Of a stretch of 64,000 nt of DNA, positions 48,601-52,468 are shown piece after piece (the first letter of the stretch is position 1; every line of letters starts with the position of its first letter). The notes under the pieces were generated by a model. That model was not told the origin of the DNA. It saw only the letters and a list, made by a program, of their open reading frames with translations, and made no database searches. Position numbers and translations under genes: made by a program. The DNA is from Limnohabitans sp. MMS-10A-192 (GTDB lineage Bacteria; Pseudomonadota; Gammaproteobacteria; Burkholderiales; Burkholderiaceae_C): NCBI RefSeq assembly GCF_003063335.1, contig NZ_NERX01000008.1, forward strand, positions 92,306 through 156,305, given 5' to 3'.

Positions 48601-50142
48601 TTGGGTCAAGCGCAGGTGGGCAAAGCCATCACGGTGACGGCTTCGTACGCAGATGGTCAGAGCACACCGGAAACTGTGACCTCGACGGCTACGGCTTCCG
48701 TGGGCAACGTGAACGATGCTCCCACAGGCGCGGTCACGATCACCGGCAAGGCGACATTGGGTCAAACGTTGACGGCAACAAGCACGCTGGCCGACAGCGA
48801 CGGTCTGGGTGTACTGAGCTACCAGTGGAAAGCCAATGGTGAAGCCATCAGCGGACAGACGGGCACCACACTGGAGCTGGGTCAAGCGCAGGTGGGTAAA
48901 GCCATCACGGTGACGGCCTCATACACAGACGGTTACATCACCGCAGAATCTGCGACATCGATCGCTACGGCCGCAGTGGATACCGTCACCATCGCCAAGC
49001 TGACCGCTTTTGACCGTGTCACGGCCATGAACAGTCTGGTGGGTGCAGCAGGCACTGGCACCGCGATCTATGGCATTGAGGCGCACGACCAGCAAGGCAC
49101 CAATTTGGCCTTCAGCCTGGCAGGTGCTGTCAACGTGTCGGGTAAAACCATCAACGACTATCTGCAACTGGTAGAAGACGATGCCAACAACAAGGCAACT
49201 GTTTACCTGCGCAGTGGTGTATCTCTGCAGTCACTGATCAATGCTTTGGGAGGATTGGACTTCAGCATTACGGTGCAAGATGGTGGCCTCACAGTGATCG
49301 ACCCATTGACCAGTGTGTCGATTGGTGGCCCTGGAAGTGACATTCTTTATGTTGCCAGCAACAATACGGCGCCTGTTCTAAGTTCGTCGTCGAATGGTGA
49401 CTTGATCGACAACAGTGGCGTGGTCTACCAAGCCACTGCAACCGACACCACTGGCTATGGCATGTTCAACTACAGCTTGTCTGGTGCCGATGCTGCATTC
49501 TTCGACATCGATGCCACGACAGGTGCTGTCACTGTTAAATCAGGCTTGACCGATCTGCAAACGGCAGATTTCTTGACTCGCAGCAGCTACAACATCGATG
49601 TTGTTGTCAAGGATGGCGTTTTGGGTGGGCAACAAAGTACTACCCAGTCCGTCACCTTGAACCGTCCAGAGGTCGATAAAGTCGGCGGGCTGACGGTTGT
49701 GGCAACCGAAGCCAATCACACCACCAACAACAACAATGCTGTGGTGGACGTGACCAACACTGCTGTGGCACCCAATCAGCTGGCAGCAGGTATGGATCTT
49801 CCATATGGCAAGTCACTGATCACGGCGACCCAAGAAGTTGACCAAGGACTTGTGCCTACCAACATCAGTCTGTATGTGGACAAAAACGCTGGCGTTAACG
49901 GTTTCTGGACAACCATCAACGGTTCGTTGGTGAACCTGGCTACGGCTGAATTTGGCGGCAGCATGACTGAAGTGGGTTCGCAACTGCGCATCGACTTGAA
50001 GATTGATGACGCATTTGATCTGGCACACAGCAGCAACTTTGTCGACAACGGCGTCGTCACCCTCAATGGCGCCGCCGCCAAGATCGACTTGGGCGCTTTG
50101 GGTGCTAACCCATTGCAGGCCAATGACCTGTTCTGGTCTTGA
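27697..50142 (+). CDS. Giant 7481-residue DUF4347 multi-repeat surface protein (probable type I secreted adhesin)
   Basis: One uninterrupted frame with AGGAGA upstream and no signal peptide. Rough order by residue: DUF4347 domain (5-170); unassigned beta segment (171-297); cadherin-like modules ending in NDAP-type linkers (298-1200); a distinct block (about 1198-1430); further cadherin-like modules and hook-IN-like alpha/beta modules (about 1909-2122 and 2582-2680); more cadherin-like modules including two near-identical 297-residue copies (3301-3894); VCBS-like repeats (4370-5151); cadherin repeats with VNDN calcium linkers (5152-6345), including two 324-residue copies; Ig-like repeats of about 92 residues (6346-7095); a unique C-terminus (7096-7481). 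It is acidic, Thr-, Asp- and Val-rich. Only one Cys was found (C107). A single GGPGSD nonapeptide-like motif (near 7208) replaces the usual RTX array. Divergent type I secretion genes suggest export; an adhesive or biofilm role is inferred. Confidence 0.93.
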   Translation: MSAVNTQILFIDSRVANIDSLLAQVDPGYEVVMLNSEEAGLTQIANALQGRTGVDVLHVLSHGGSGYLSLGNGALNIDRLGFSYNLDALTTIANALSADADILLYGCDVAAGDAGRAFIDALAIATGADVAASSDVTGASYLGGDWVLEAASGEINTTSMEFQGYEQTLGASVSYSFSGASGSYSRDAIMTATGVTYKSGGTLKVTGYDVDFDQGERDALYISYNNGGSWTALINTYGDKYLRGYNNQSFVTTYNIPNFEFMQGTTLLLKVDGEVNGWLFSTSATTLSVFTNIKPNAASNSVSLDEDGRYTFSSGLFGFNDSDNDGFVKLRITSLPDSGTLTLNGSNVSSGQEIAAGSLSGLRYTPVANYYGQTSFGFQVFDGYEWSANAYTMTAVVNSVNDAPSLSNSVVLMPMTEDQVSNPGVTLIGRLGSYFNDIESGAGNMAGVVITGTDADPSTEGTWEYYAGGAWHAIDTAAVSATNALALSYSTLIRFNPVADYNGTPSALKLLATDGSFNTLLYATGAPAGGNYVNTLTAAATAGISAVERTVGIIVLPTNDAPEFSPSETITGGVQDTYVRDTAGTLVLSTGTGSAVSGQTLRGTVVATDAESSASQLEYSIRGGLETSANMWQLQGLYGLLTFNASTKTWVYTPNRLEAINALPEGASVNDRFDLKVVDPDGAGALRALDITITGTNDVPRLNAAIENPATFNGAGEWSFQIPANTFVDAEGLGLSYDAKLENGDPLPLWLDFNPLTRTFSGNPTASEQSSTLNVRVYAQDTGVNSQALIDVANDAAADAAQTFSIQIGSITVTVPSVDVAAATTGVGLAQAIEAAIQATPGLSTVTVSYANGVLTITDPDKREITNASLSNGATQIDASIQYINATISDVFTLTLGNNLNDAPTGGVSITGTLAQNSTLTADASSLLDADGLGALTYTWYANGVQVQAGSGAGSDELALTQSHVGKSISVKVSYQDQGGANEAVFSTQTARVANVNDAPALTGTQATLADGVEDRTYIVRTKDLVAGFTDADGDTLSVTGLTKTINSNVTPVTANADGTYSITLPANFNGTVTLNYSVTDGTATTTGASRTFTVDPVNDAPTGSASATLPDAQKNVAYTVTKAQLLQGFSDVDGDALSIQSLRANEFAVVTANGNDTWTITPATNDTGLVTLSYDVIDGNGGRVSATQTYTIKNSTALNFTPLFNADVVWGDDDAAAVTPTANFDDNYAFVSESVATSEGNPGDGLPDDGVFAADSTHPYVDLANFNEAGNNAWRVTGQGVSVDGVQTSGASLNTATINIVNGQYSEVHLFASAGGAGVGSNATFEVTLTYTDASTETSDLLSVPDWYDNDLLPTNVYRLIDEMDRAAIPSGWMGQYDYDAVNDPAIFGFKVVADSSKTLASVTISVVENQTTAFAFFGGTAVSTDTATAVNLDMPVATLGTANAAEGQTITVDLSTLVTDPDTPLANLTFSGAGVSGNTLIFTAPMDANKSGTEVVTRSYTVTDGNTTITGYVDITVDYGNTPPASTDTTTTAARGQAIVLSLSDFGDFTDAENGPFNYVIITALPSSGTLTLNNGSIDVDMAGLTFANDMQATYPGTNPLPNGVLGYWIPTADIVAGKLKYTADANETNTAITGLQFYVEENPISTSPNTVTFQLSNAAPALTDATLAAADLSGTEDTTQTISTADLTQGYTDADGNTLSVTNISASSGTIVDDGVGGFTYVPALNDNGPVTLTYDIVDGVNGVVSGVTRTLNIAAVNDPVSVDAPLANMTGTPGAPLNIDIDLLSPFYDPDAGDTLTYSATANDQPLSFYGLSIDPTTGVISGNAPGSEPYLNFVITGTDAVGTSATSSFTLDLSGGSSSTPNQQYGLTANNPGAVTYTGTPTQGHDLIAQLPTDIDGMTAVLATSVTVTQQGDALASPAPLSEIVSVAFGNKPAGVKSMTFAGVTVDLSAASTPQQVAAAVVTALNGNATWTAVNNNNGSITLTSVTPANQADLQTSSFTGDVGVTYQWQKAPVVSGAQVVTVAVTTLPGGAQGEEVLVTFNASKPNGVSGVAFDGVGIDLTNASTAAEMAAAVTNAINANPAIANWTAIDNGNGTIKLIADTIGHRDDLSTVAVNLGTDPVTLPSFVPLGAWTDVVGTGGYGTTQTLNILQQSESENFVRVQAFYTDAAGVAETPISNVKFVADANDTGTVSISGTAAPGYTLTAILEDADGISSSNPTYQWQSSSSPTGPWGNISGATSSTYTVQTTDANKYLRVNVVSYTDNGGYTQANTASDDVGPIQLGNVAPVAVDDTVTITEHSGDQNGTIDTVSPYSGDLLANDSDANGNGTMSINEVRFGATVGAGTLATDNGTTLTYIGTYGTLTVTKSSGEYTYELDQDNADVQALLPGQQLIEEFNYRVVDTGGLTDRGVLTIYIDGENDLPTVTGVIPASITVDEDVPVLLDLSNAVIDIVDVDGPTVTLKLAVTNGTLRVDTNSGALTVSGYDTNTLTITANSSTDLMNWLAVNDVYYVTGANQNQAVGNYDTLTYSTSDDGGTNYIIQGTTDIVADAVNDALIVDAGGGYVVEGSATVAALATAVTITQQGDAAALPAVPEIVDVTFLAKPANINVLTFAGLTIDLTASTTAMEVATAVVAALVGNADWTAVNNNNGSITLTSVLEQNVADLQLADFQGTVNEIVDILLLPVPATAANPTPLTFDGFTLDLEPGMTIQQIGALFENASFPNWVASINDDGTLRLLAKNQGALDNLNALSFTNNGVASPYVVTSAGNNNVVTFKPRGDAVEIAPKLTVTDVDSGDVSSATVTLVTGVRDNQFGTIYETLSLSQAGQDLADFHGITVLSQPSSSGFVLTLNAPAGGLSSSIYESLLREVLYENSNPNAFAGDRTVQISLSDINGLASNTASISTTEPVAGVLPGQRIFINGADTGAVVTEVLDSMHFVASRSLSLQAGQDLAFYDTVNTPLSGNTTATAVVAGPVVSTVTVRVPWTPVVDNSGTLNTLTNPIGDFDAVGRQYTISYVEQTSAVRIAFDDASITDQGGLIRELKVDLTNPVDNELNGPIKEYLTAPDAAATAYLLTRGIVVTGNGSGVNNLDEATVITFTAANGADATYFQYGLRRVGYVNNDDAMDTRPTPDRTIEVSAIDVDGNTSLNADGTLSVAAKTIINLTPVNDAPNAENSQVTATEDTEFTFTAPDFGFNDNTDVGTGIPGNSLAAIRIDTLPTHGVLKLDGVDVEAGDEIAVANIGNLTYTPDPEDNDNLSAVSFEFSVQDDGDTFNSGQDWSAAGATMTVNITPVNDAPVNTVPDTTVTALPTDEDTGLDITGLQIADLDADEAGVATVTVTLSVDHGELSVAGTGGASGVTAIYSNSDSTVELTGSVADINAVLAATGAVTYLGNQDYNGSDTLTMVTDDGGNTGAVYVALSDTDTVAITINPINDAPVLDTNTAVAVVSTIDEDVADAANVGTTVAALIGAGWITDVDLPGAEPEAMAITAVDNTNGTWQYKLSGGSWADIDVTKLDNDEALLLGRAALVRFVPEANYNGTVTQGLTFRAWDETVGVEGDYLDVALGANIGGIETLSADTATAEIIVNAVNDAPVNTVPDTTVTALPTDEDTGLDITGLQIADLDADEAGVATVTVTLSVDHGELSVAGTGGASGVTAIYSNSDSTVELTGSVADINAVLAATGAVTYLGNQDYNGSDTLTMVTDDGGNTGAVYVALSDTDTVAITINPINDAPVLDTNTAVAVVSTIDEDVADAANVGTTVAALIGAGWITDVDLPGAEPEAMAITAVDNTNGTWQYKLSGGSWADIDVTKLDNDEALLLGRAALVRFVPEANYNGTVTQGLTFRAWDETVGVEGDYLDVASGANIGGIETLSADTAIAEITVNAVNDAPVNTVPADQTVDEDTGLDITGLQIADLDADETVGATVTVTLSVLNGEITVAGTGGAVTAASNGSSSVELTGSVTDINAVLAAAGAVTYQGNQDHNGSDTLTMVTDDGGNTGAVYVALSDTDTVAITINPINDAPVVDLNGGAGGNDNTSGVAFNPRGTAVAIIDPQLTGTLLSDVDTGDVLTEMVVSISEGLRDNLSITYETLDLASGYQLPAGITVVGLGTTTLTFSSTAGDSHANFEEVLRAITYNNTNPNATAGTRTITVSVTDQGDPAGEGAATPLTATATTAVQVNWGAVVDLNGADQAERDFYVNPYTEETGAVFVTDSDAQIVDQDGNIRSVTVTLANPLDNVVDALNPLVTLYQEYLTISSMASVTAAGISVTGNGTGTDGLIDATELTFTALNLAIGYVGIDAGQGLDGTYFQLATRTVQYTNTSQDPDPTMREVVFTSRDMDTTFDPDGNPGVSATTYINVTPVNDLPTIAVGANDGVTGDQTEGVNGDGQALTATDTITVTDVDYTQSLDASVLSVSTTGPVGSLLEADLLAMMAVSPTSVLTASGAGSNRTAAVTWAFDSGAEPFDYLKSTDTLTLTYTVRVTDSESGTADETVTITLTGQNDAPTVLDVLSTSADEGDVSYDVNMLDGASDLDRDETATLSVVASSLSYTIDGGASTPGLPAGLDIITGNTLSVDSEDAAFDDLATGEQRVIVVSYDIEDDTGATVAQTLTVTLTGTNDAPVISVATNDSDVGGETETDGALQITGTLTVNDVDFTDNVTTTVTSVVTSGITTGLATLSEANLLGMLSIQSNDTNAANAGTANNLDWEFDSAAVTAFDYLQDGQRVTLTYTVTSTDDDTAEAFDTHTIAITITGTNDGIVVTGTPVLSADLDELDAPAVGAELTAFGTIEFTDLDLADEHVVTTSVPVGTVGGALTNVEIVTDTTGTGTGGELRWDYAVSAASVEYLGVGDTQVDTFEVTFSDQNGDTETRQIVVTINGTNDAPTITAAQSAGGVTERADAALDELTATLTDQGTIEFADVDLTDTHTATVDTVVLDDQGNEVALPIGALTLGAVDPINKEVQWTFSAFDSELDNLSEGQTLTQVYTITIDDGETGGTVTQEVTITLYGTNDRPAITVTATGDVTEEDSTADLTDSGAVSVVDPDDLDVQTITTEVVSTAWDDATLSASYTLSAEQEAALTSGFTADQTGWNYQVANDDVQFLGANETVTLTFSVSTQDDSGATNDTDTQNVIITVNGVNDRPSAISDSGGLVINEVVGAGALNPSWRTITTLSAVDADQNDSFTYEVVGGADAAFFRFNPSNAAQLQLTPAAPLDTEVRSSYTVTVRATDQHGESVDRTLTIVIADRDEFDVTRPTFDVNNTFEGLLPNTFPEGEYGITPTQTVGTLLGVKAVAVDADATTNTVSYSLTGNELGTVPYSSGEFYINASTGDISVIAPIDYETGGDTRTVYVKATSADGSSAISALRLVVVNVDEEAPTFTSGDVVASQDENIADGTEVYDADAFDTDFNAPNTSSSFTYSLDGTDAGAFSIDANGVVTINSSPNYETQSSYSFEVVAEDAAGNISRKSLTLTIDNLNDNPVVGPDDTDTAADEVDEDASIGAVVGVTAFASDADAGGQAITYSLSDDAGGLFAIDENTGVVTVLGALDYETAQSHDITVVATSADGSVESGMVTIAVGNVNDNMPVATPPAAVDLAEDAAAGDIAGAVVTATDADGTLNALTFSLVGGPTDGSDNDLFEIDPTTGQISLTTAGAAFIDFESTESYTLDVEVTDGANTSTAVQVTVNLVNVNDNTPVATPPAAVDLAEDAAAGDIAGAVVTATDADGTLNPLTFSLVNAPIDGLGNDLFAIDPVTGQISLTDEGAASIDYESADQSYTLDVEASDGTNASTTQVTINLTDVNDNPVVGPDDVDAAADAVDEDAAVGAVVGVTALASDADAGGQTITYSLSNNPGGLFAINEETGVVTVALALDYETAQSHEITVLATSADGSSESGTVTIAVGNVNDNMPVATPPAAVDLAEDAAAGDIAGAVVTATDADGTLNALTFSLVGGPTDGSDNDLFEIDPTTGQISLTTAGAAFIDFESTESYTLDVEVTDGANTSTAVQVTVNLVNVNDNTPVATPPAAVDLAEDAAAGDIAGAVVTATDEDGTLNPLTFSLVNAPTDGLGNDLFAIDPVTGQISLTAEGAASIDYESADQSYTLDVEASDGTNASTTQVTINLTDVNDNPVVGPDDVDAAADAVDEDAAVGAVVGVTALASDADAGGQTITYSLSNNPGGLFAINEETGVVTVALALDYETAQSHEITVLATSADGSSESGTVTIAVGNVNDNDVMGPHDTDVSDNNVNENVEVGTVVSGLAITASDLDEGGQTITYSLTNDAGGKFAIDSQTGVVTVAGALNYEAEEGPSYTITVEALSADGSVNLEDFTIGVNNMDDQPTGEVIINGAPVQGRELTVTHATLADEDGINTGRGYYYQWFAGTEPIAAANGATLTLGQEQVGKLISVVVRYTDNLGNTNSLSSLQTTRNGSDTVPSLVSNVNDAPTGLPVISGALVQGQTLTASVGTLADLDGLGELSYAWFAGSDAISGATGNTFVLTQDQVGKSITVRASYTDQLGAPEQMISAQSVAVSNVNDLPAGEVTISGTVTQGQTLTAANNLVDVDGMGTVTYQWLANGQSITGATSSTLTLGQDQVGKAITVRAAYTDLRGTNEAVTSTGTAAVANVNDVPTGAITISGTPTQNQTLTVINTLADVDGLGEMSYQWKANGEAISGQTGATLVLGQAQVGKAITVTASYADGQSTPETVTSTATASVANVNDVPTGTVTITGTATQGQTLTAANTLADVDGLGEISYQWKANGEAISGQTGATLVLGQTLVGKAITVTASYTDGQTTAEAVTSNATTSVLNVNDVPTGAVTITGTATQGQTLTAANTLADVDGMGVVSYQWKADGEAISGQTGSTLVLGQTLVGKAITVTASYTDGQSTAEAVTSNATASVLNVNDVPTGAITISGTPTQNQTLTVINTLADVDGLGAMSYQWKANGEAISGQTGATLVLGQAQVGKAITVTASYADGQSTPETVTSTATASVGNVNDAPTGAVTITGKATLGQTLTATSTLADSDGLGVLSYQWKANGEAISGQTGTTLELGQAQVGKAITVTASYTDGYITAESATSIATAAVDTVTIAKLTAFDRVTAMNSLVGAAGTGTAIYGIEAHDQQGTNLAFSLAGAVNVSGKTINDYLQLVEDDANNKATVYLRSGVSLQSLINALGGLDFSITVQDGGLTVIDPLTSVSIGGPGSDILYVASNNTAPVLSSSSNGDLIDNSGVVYQATATDTTGYGMFNYSLSGADAAFFDIDATTGAVTVKSGLTDLQTADFLTRSSYNIDVVVKDGVLGGQQSTTQSVTLNRPEVDKVGGLTVVATEANHTTNNNNAVVDVTNTAVAPNQLAAGMDLPYGKSLITATQEVDQGLVPTNISLYVDKNAGVNGFWTTINGSLVNLATAEFGGSMTEVGSQLRIDLKIDDAFDLAHSSNFVDNGVVTLNGAAAKIDLGALGANPLQANDLFWS
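27709..28206 (+). other. DUF4347 domain with putative caspase/CHAT-like His-Cys dyad
   Basis: Residues 5-170 of the giant protein. The strand-ending motif VLHVLSHGGSG places H62 next to Gly, and DILLYGCDVAAG places C107 at the end of a hydrophobic strand. The 45-residue spacing and local patterns resemble the HG...C arrangement of CHAT/caspase-like peptidases (clan CD). DUF4347 is a known N-terminal domain in giant bacterial surface proteins; peptidase activity is my inference. Confidence 0.6.
33421..35730 (+). repeat. Flagellin-hook-IN-like modules repeated inside the giant gene
   Basis: At least two full copies (about 33421-33720 and 35449-35730) and a more diverged one (about 33772-34080) share a pattern TITQQGD..., EIV.V.F..KP....LTFAG..IDL, VA.AVV.AL.GN..WTAVNNNNGSITLTS. 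A DNA segment of about 35 bases coding for NNNNGSITLTS is identical in the two full copies (33633-33667 and 35653-35687). The motif resembles hook-IN modules of flagellar hook-associated proteins. Confidence 0.6.
37597..39378 (+). repeat. 891-bp near-identical tandem duplication in the giant gene
   Basis: Copy 1 spans 37597-38487 and copy 2 38488-39378, 297 codons each. The copies are identical over nearly all of their length, with differences noticed only near the distal end (for example around 38407 versus 39298 and 38465 versus 39356). A third, diverged and shorter copy begins at 39379 and regains identity over its last 120 bases (39676-39795). Each unit carries two cadherin-like modules. 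Confidence 0.93.
40806..43150 (+). repeat. VCBS-like repeat region of the giant protein
   Basis: About six degenerate repeats of roughly 110-150 residues, each beginning with a GTNDAP- or GVNDRP-type linker and carrying DVD/DLDLTD...TVTSTV, FDYL or VEYLG, TLTYTVT and D..G....Q..TITI.GTND signatures, the pattern of VCBS repeats. They are diverged from each other at the DNA level, unlike the cadherin copies on either side. Confidence 0.75.
44461..46404 (+). repeat. 972-bp near-identical tandem duplication of a cadherin triplet
   Basis: Copy 1 is 44461-45432 and copy 2 is 45433-46404, 324 codons each. Each holds three cadherin repeats with VNDN linkers and DxDAGG or DxDG calcium-type loops. Only scattered substitutions separate the copies (for example near 44955 versus 45927). 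A partial, more diverged relative of the third repeat precedes the block at about 44161. Confidence 0.93.
46732..48981 (+). repeat. Array of eight Ig-like repeats, five with exact 276-bp period
   Basis: Repeat starts, at the N of N(V/M)(N/D)D, fall at 46732, 47047, 47326, 47602, 47878, 48154, 48430 and 48706. From 47326 on, every step is exactly 276 bases (92 codons). The consensus contains TLADVDGLG, YQWKANGEAISGQTG and VGKAITVTASYTDG. Units at 47602 and 48430 are almost identical, as are 47878 and 48154, pointing to multi-unit duplication. Confidence 0.93.
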
Positions 50143-50168
50143 TCACTAGACAGATAAAGGAATCAAAG

Positions 50169-50996
50169 ATGAAAAACACAATCAAACTGTCCATGAAGTT
50201 CAGCGCTTTGGCTTTGCTCTCGGTCTTGACCGCGTGCGGAGGTGGGGGTGGCGGATCAACCCCCGCACCGGCGCCAACTGCCGTTCTGGCACCCGGCATC
50301 TGGAACAAAACAGACAACAGCACGTCCACCACCAAGTTCATTGGTGTGGTCACCACTGCTGGTAGCGGCGGTGATGTCTGGGGCTGGACCTACAACACAG
50401 CGGCAGGCACTTCGAAGATGTTCACTGGGGCTGTTGCGGCATCTGGTGAGAACTTTGTGACCAGCCAGGGTACCGAGCTGTCGTATTCGTCGGCGGGGTG
50501 GGCGGCAGCAACAACTGGCAAGTCCTTGACTTTGCCCAAGTCTGCAACGTCGGGTCAGCAAGTGTTTGATTTCGGCACCACTTACACCACGGCACTGGAT
50601 ACGTTGTGGAGCACCACGGCACAGCTCAACAGCGTGACGGACTGGAACACCACATGGACCTTGGCTGAAATCATCCCCAATCCGGTGGACAGCAATACGA
50701 CCCTGACGGTTTCTTATGCATGGGCAGTCTCATCAACAGGTGTGTTGTCAGGAACTAAGACCGTGCAAGGTCAAAGTCCCTGCACCATCAAGTCCGGGAG
50801 TGCTGTGACAGCGCGTGAAAAGGCGGTGGTCAATGTGAACGTGACCTACGTTTGCGGCAGTGACGAGACGGCATACAGCGGTATCAGTTTCCCACTGGAA
50901 GCGACGCCTCAAGGCACCGTGACAAAACGTGCTGTGTGGATGAAACGCACAGGAACCAACGAATTCGTGACCCAGGTATTTGTGCGCCCATCCTGA
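50169..50996 (+). CDS. Lipoprotein downstream of the giant gene, unknown function
   Basis: 275 residues from the ATG at 50169, chosen because AAAGGAA lies 6 bases upstream and the lipoprotein signal peptide starts here (MKNTIKLSMKFSALALLSVL). The lipobox is LTAC, followed by six Gly and a Pro/Ala linker. The mature part is Thr- and Ser-rich with predicted beta strands and only two other Cys (in SPCTIK and VTYVCGSD) that could form a disulfide. No family recognised. It starts 26 bases after the giant gene stop and ends in a strong terminator, so the two are likely co-transcribed; it may help anchor or fold the giant protein, which is inference from position. Confidence 0.85.
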   Translation: MKNTIKLSMKFSALALLSVLTACGGGGGGSTPAPAPTAVLAPGIWNKTDNSTSTTKFIGVVTTAGSGGDVWGWTYNTAAGTSKMFTGAVAASGENFVTSQGTELSYSSAGWAAATTGKSLTLPKSATSGQQVFDFGTTYTTALDTLWSTTAQLNSVTDWNTTWTLAEIIPNPVDSNTTLTVSYAWAVSSTGVLSGTKTVQGQSPCTIKSGSAVTAREKAVVNVNVTYVCGSDETAYSGISFPLEATPQGTVTKRAVWMKRTGTNEFVTQVFVRPS

Positions 50997-51015
50997 TCCT
51001 CAGGACAGCACGATG

Positions 51016-51045
51016 AAAAAATCCCTCTTCGGAGGGATTTTTTAT
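51016..51045 (+). terminator. Intrinsic terminator after the lipoprotein gene
   Basis: A stem of AAAAAATCCCTC with GGAGGGATTTTTT and a short TTC loop, followed by T residues. It ends the giant gene-lipoprotein transcript and, being symmetrical, could also serve the convergent OprB-like gene. Confidence 0.9.
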
Positions 51046-51054
51046 GGTCATTCA

Positions 51055-52371
51055 TCAAAACTGCGCATGCATCCGTAACGCGTACACATGCACCGGCCCG
51101 CGCAGTGCGTTGTAGGCGGGGTTCTGGATGTACTGGTAGTCGGCGGTCAGCCAGGTGTGGCGGTTGATGCCCCAGCTGTAGAAAGTCTCCAGCCCGCGCT
51201 CGGGTTTGTATTGCAGCTGGCCATCGCCAATGAAATACGACATGCCACCGGCCGCCAGGTAGTTGCGGCGATCGGGAGACAAACGGTTTTCCATGAAAGC
51301 CAGGCCCACGCTGTCTTGTCCGCGCTGCCAGGCGGCGCCGTTGACGCGCACACCCGCTGACAGAGAAGCATCGATCTCGGTGAAGGCATAGGTCTCTGTG
51401 CGGCCATCGGCTTTCATGGCGCGCAAGAACACACCCACCTGGTCGCTCAAGGCTTGCTCCAGGTTCACACCCAGACCGTATTTGATTTTTTCGCCCTGAC
51501 GCACATTGAAAAACGCTTGCGGGTTGCTGCCGGGGTTGGCCAGCAAGTAGGCGGTCGCATCCTTGAAGCTGGCCGTCACCGCACGGTTGCGCCAGGCCAG
51601 CACACGAAGCTTGCCCGGCTGGTTCATCAGCGTGTGGGCATGCTCCACCTCGACCTGGTCGCCGTAGTGGCGCAGCAAGTCGGTGTCGACCTGCAACTCG
51701 TTGGGCTTCTTGGGGCCCGTCATGCGCGCTGCGCGAAACACCCAGTCGCCTTGGTACCACTCGCCGGCCACGCCCCAGCCAAAACCACGCGCATCGGCCG
51801 CGTAGTCAAAAGCGCCATACGTCCAGTGGCTCCAGTTCATGAACTGGGTGCGCGGGTCCTTGGCGTAAGCGTTGTCGTCAAACACGTCCAGTGTCGAGAA
51901 GTTGCCCGCCGTCATCACGAAGCGGTTCTTGTCGACCAGCTGCGCCATCTGGTTGAAGTCGGAGGCGATCTGCTCCTTGTCGCCGCCCTGGTTCCAGGTC
52001 TTGCGCCAAAACAGGCGTTGCAAATAGGGCTTGGGCGTGGTGCCCCCAGCGCGGGTGATTTCGCCGTTGGTGTAGCTGCCCAAGCCCACCAAATTGCCCG
52101 TGAAGGGCACGCCCGAGGCCAGCTCGACGTTGGCATAAACCTCAGCGCCCGACTCCAAGCGCAGGCCCCAATGGCCGGTCAGGGAGAAGGTGTACATCTT
52201 CTCGCGCTGCGCGCTCAGGCTGTTGGCCGATGTGCTGCCGCTGCTGCCAAAGCTGGGGTGCTGCTGCCAGTTGTAGGTGCTCTGGTAGCGGGCCGAGGTG
52301 TTTTCTGTTTCTTGTGCCCACGCACAAAGGCCCAAGCCCAGCAGGCCCAAGCCCAGTACAAAGCGGTTCAT
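51055..52371 (-). CDS. OprB-family carbohydrate-selective porin
   Basis: The start at 52371 (MNRFVLGLGLLGLGL...) gives a clean signal peptide ending near CAWA; an ATG five codons upstream is also possible. 438 residues. The C-terminal block DYQYIQNPAYNALRGPVHVYALRMHAQF, with a terminal Phe, is characteristic of OprB porins, and many alternating strands fit an outer-membrane beta barrel. Earlier segments such as MTAGNFSTLDVFDDNAYAKD and AAGGMSYFIGDG also match. These porins take up sugars. It is convergent with the giant gene unit and lies downstream of gshB. Confidence 0.88.
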   Translation of the reverse strand: MNRFVLGLGLLGLGLCAWAQETENTSARYQSTYNWQQHPSFGSSGSTSANSLSAQREKMYTFSLTGHWGLRLESGAEVYANVELASGVPFTGNLVGLGSYTNGEITRAGGTTPKPYLQRLFWRKTWNQGGDKEQIASDFNQMAQLVDKNRFVMTAGNFSTLDVFDDNAYAKDPRTQFMNWSHWTYGAFDYAADARGFGWGVAGEWYQGDWVFRAARMTGPKKPNELQVDTDLLRHYGDQVEVEHAHTLMNQPGKLRVLAWRNRAVTASFKDATAYLLANPGSNPQAFFNVRQGEKIKYGLGVNLEQALSDQVGVFLRAMKADGRTETYAFTEIDASLSAGVRVNGAAWQRGQDSVGLAFMENRLSPDRRNYLAAGGMSYFIGDGQLQYKPERGLETFYSWGINRHTWLTADYQYIQNPAYNALRGPVHVYALRMHAQF

Positions 52372-52468
52372 TGGAAAAGAATGCATGGGTATTCAAAAAA
52401 TCGGTCAACCACCCGATCCTAGCGCGTGTGCATGAAGGCCCGATGACGGGACGCGCTCATGCCGCCGC

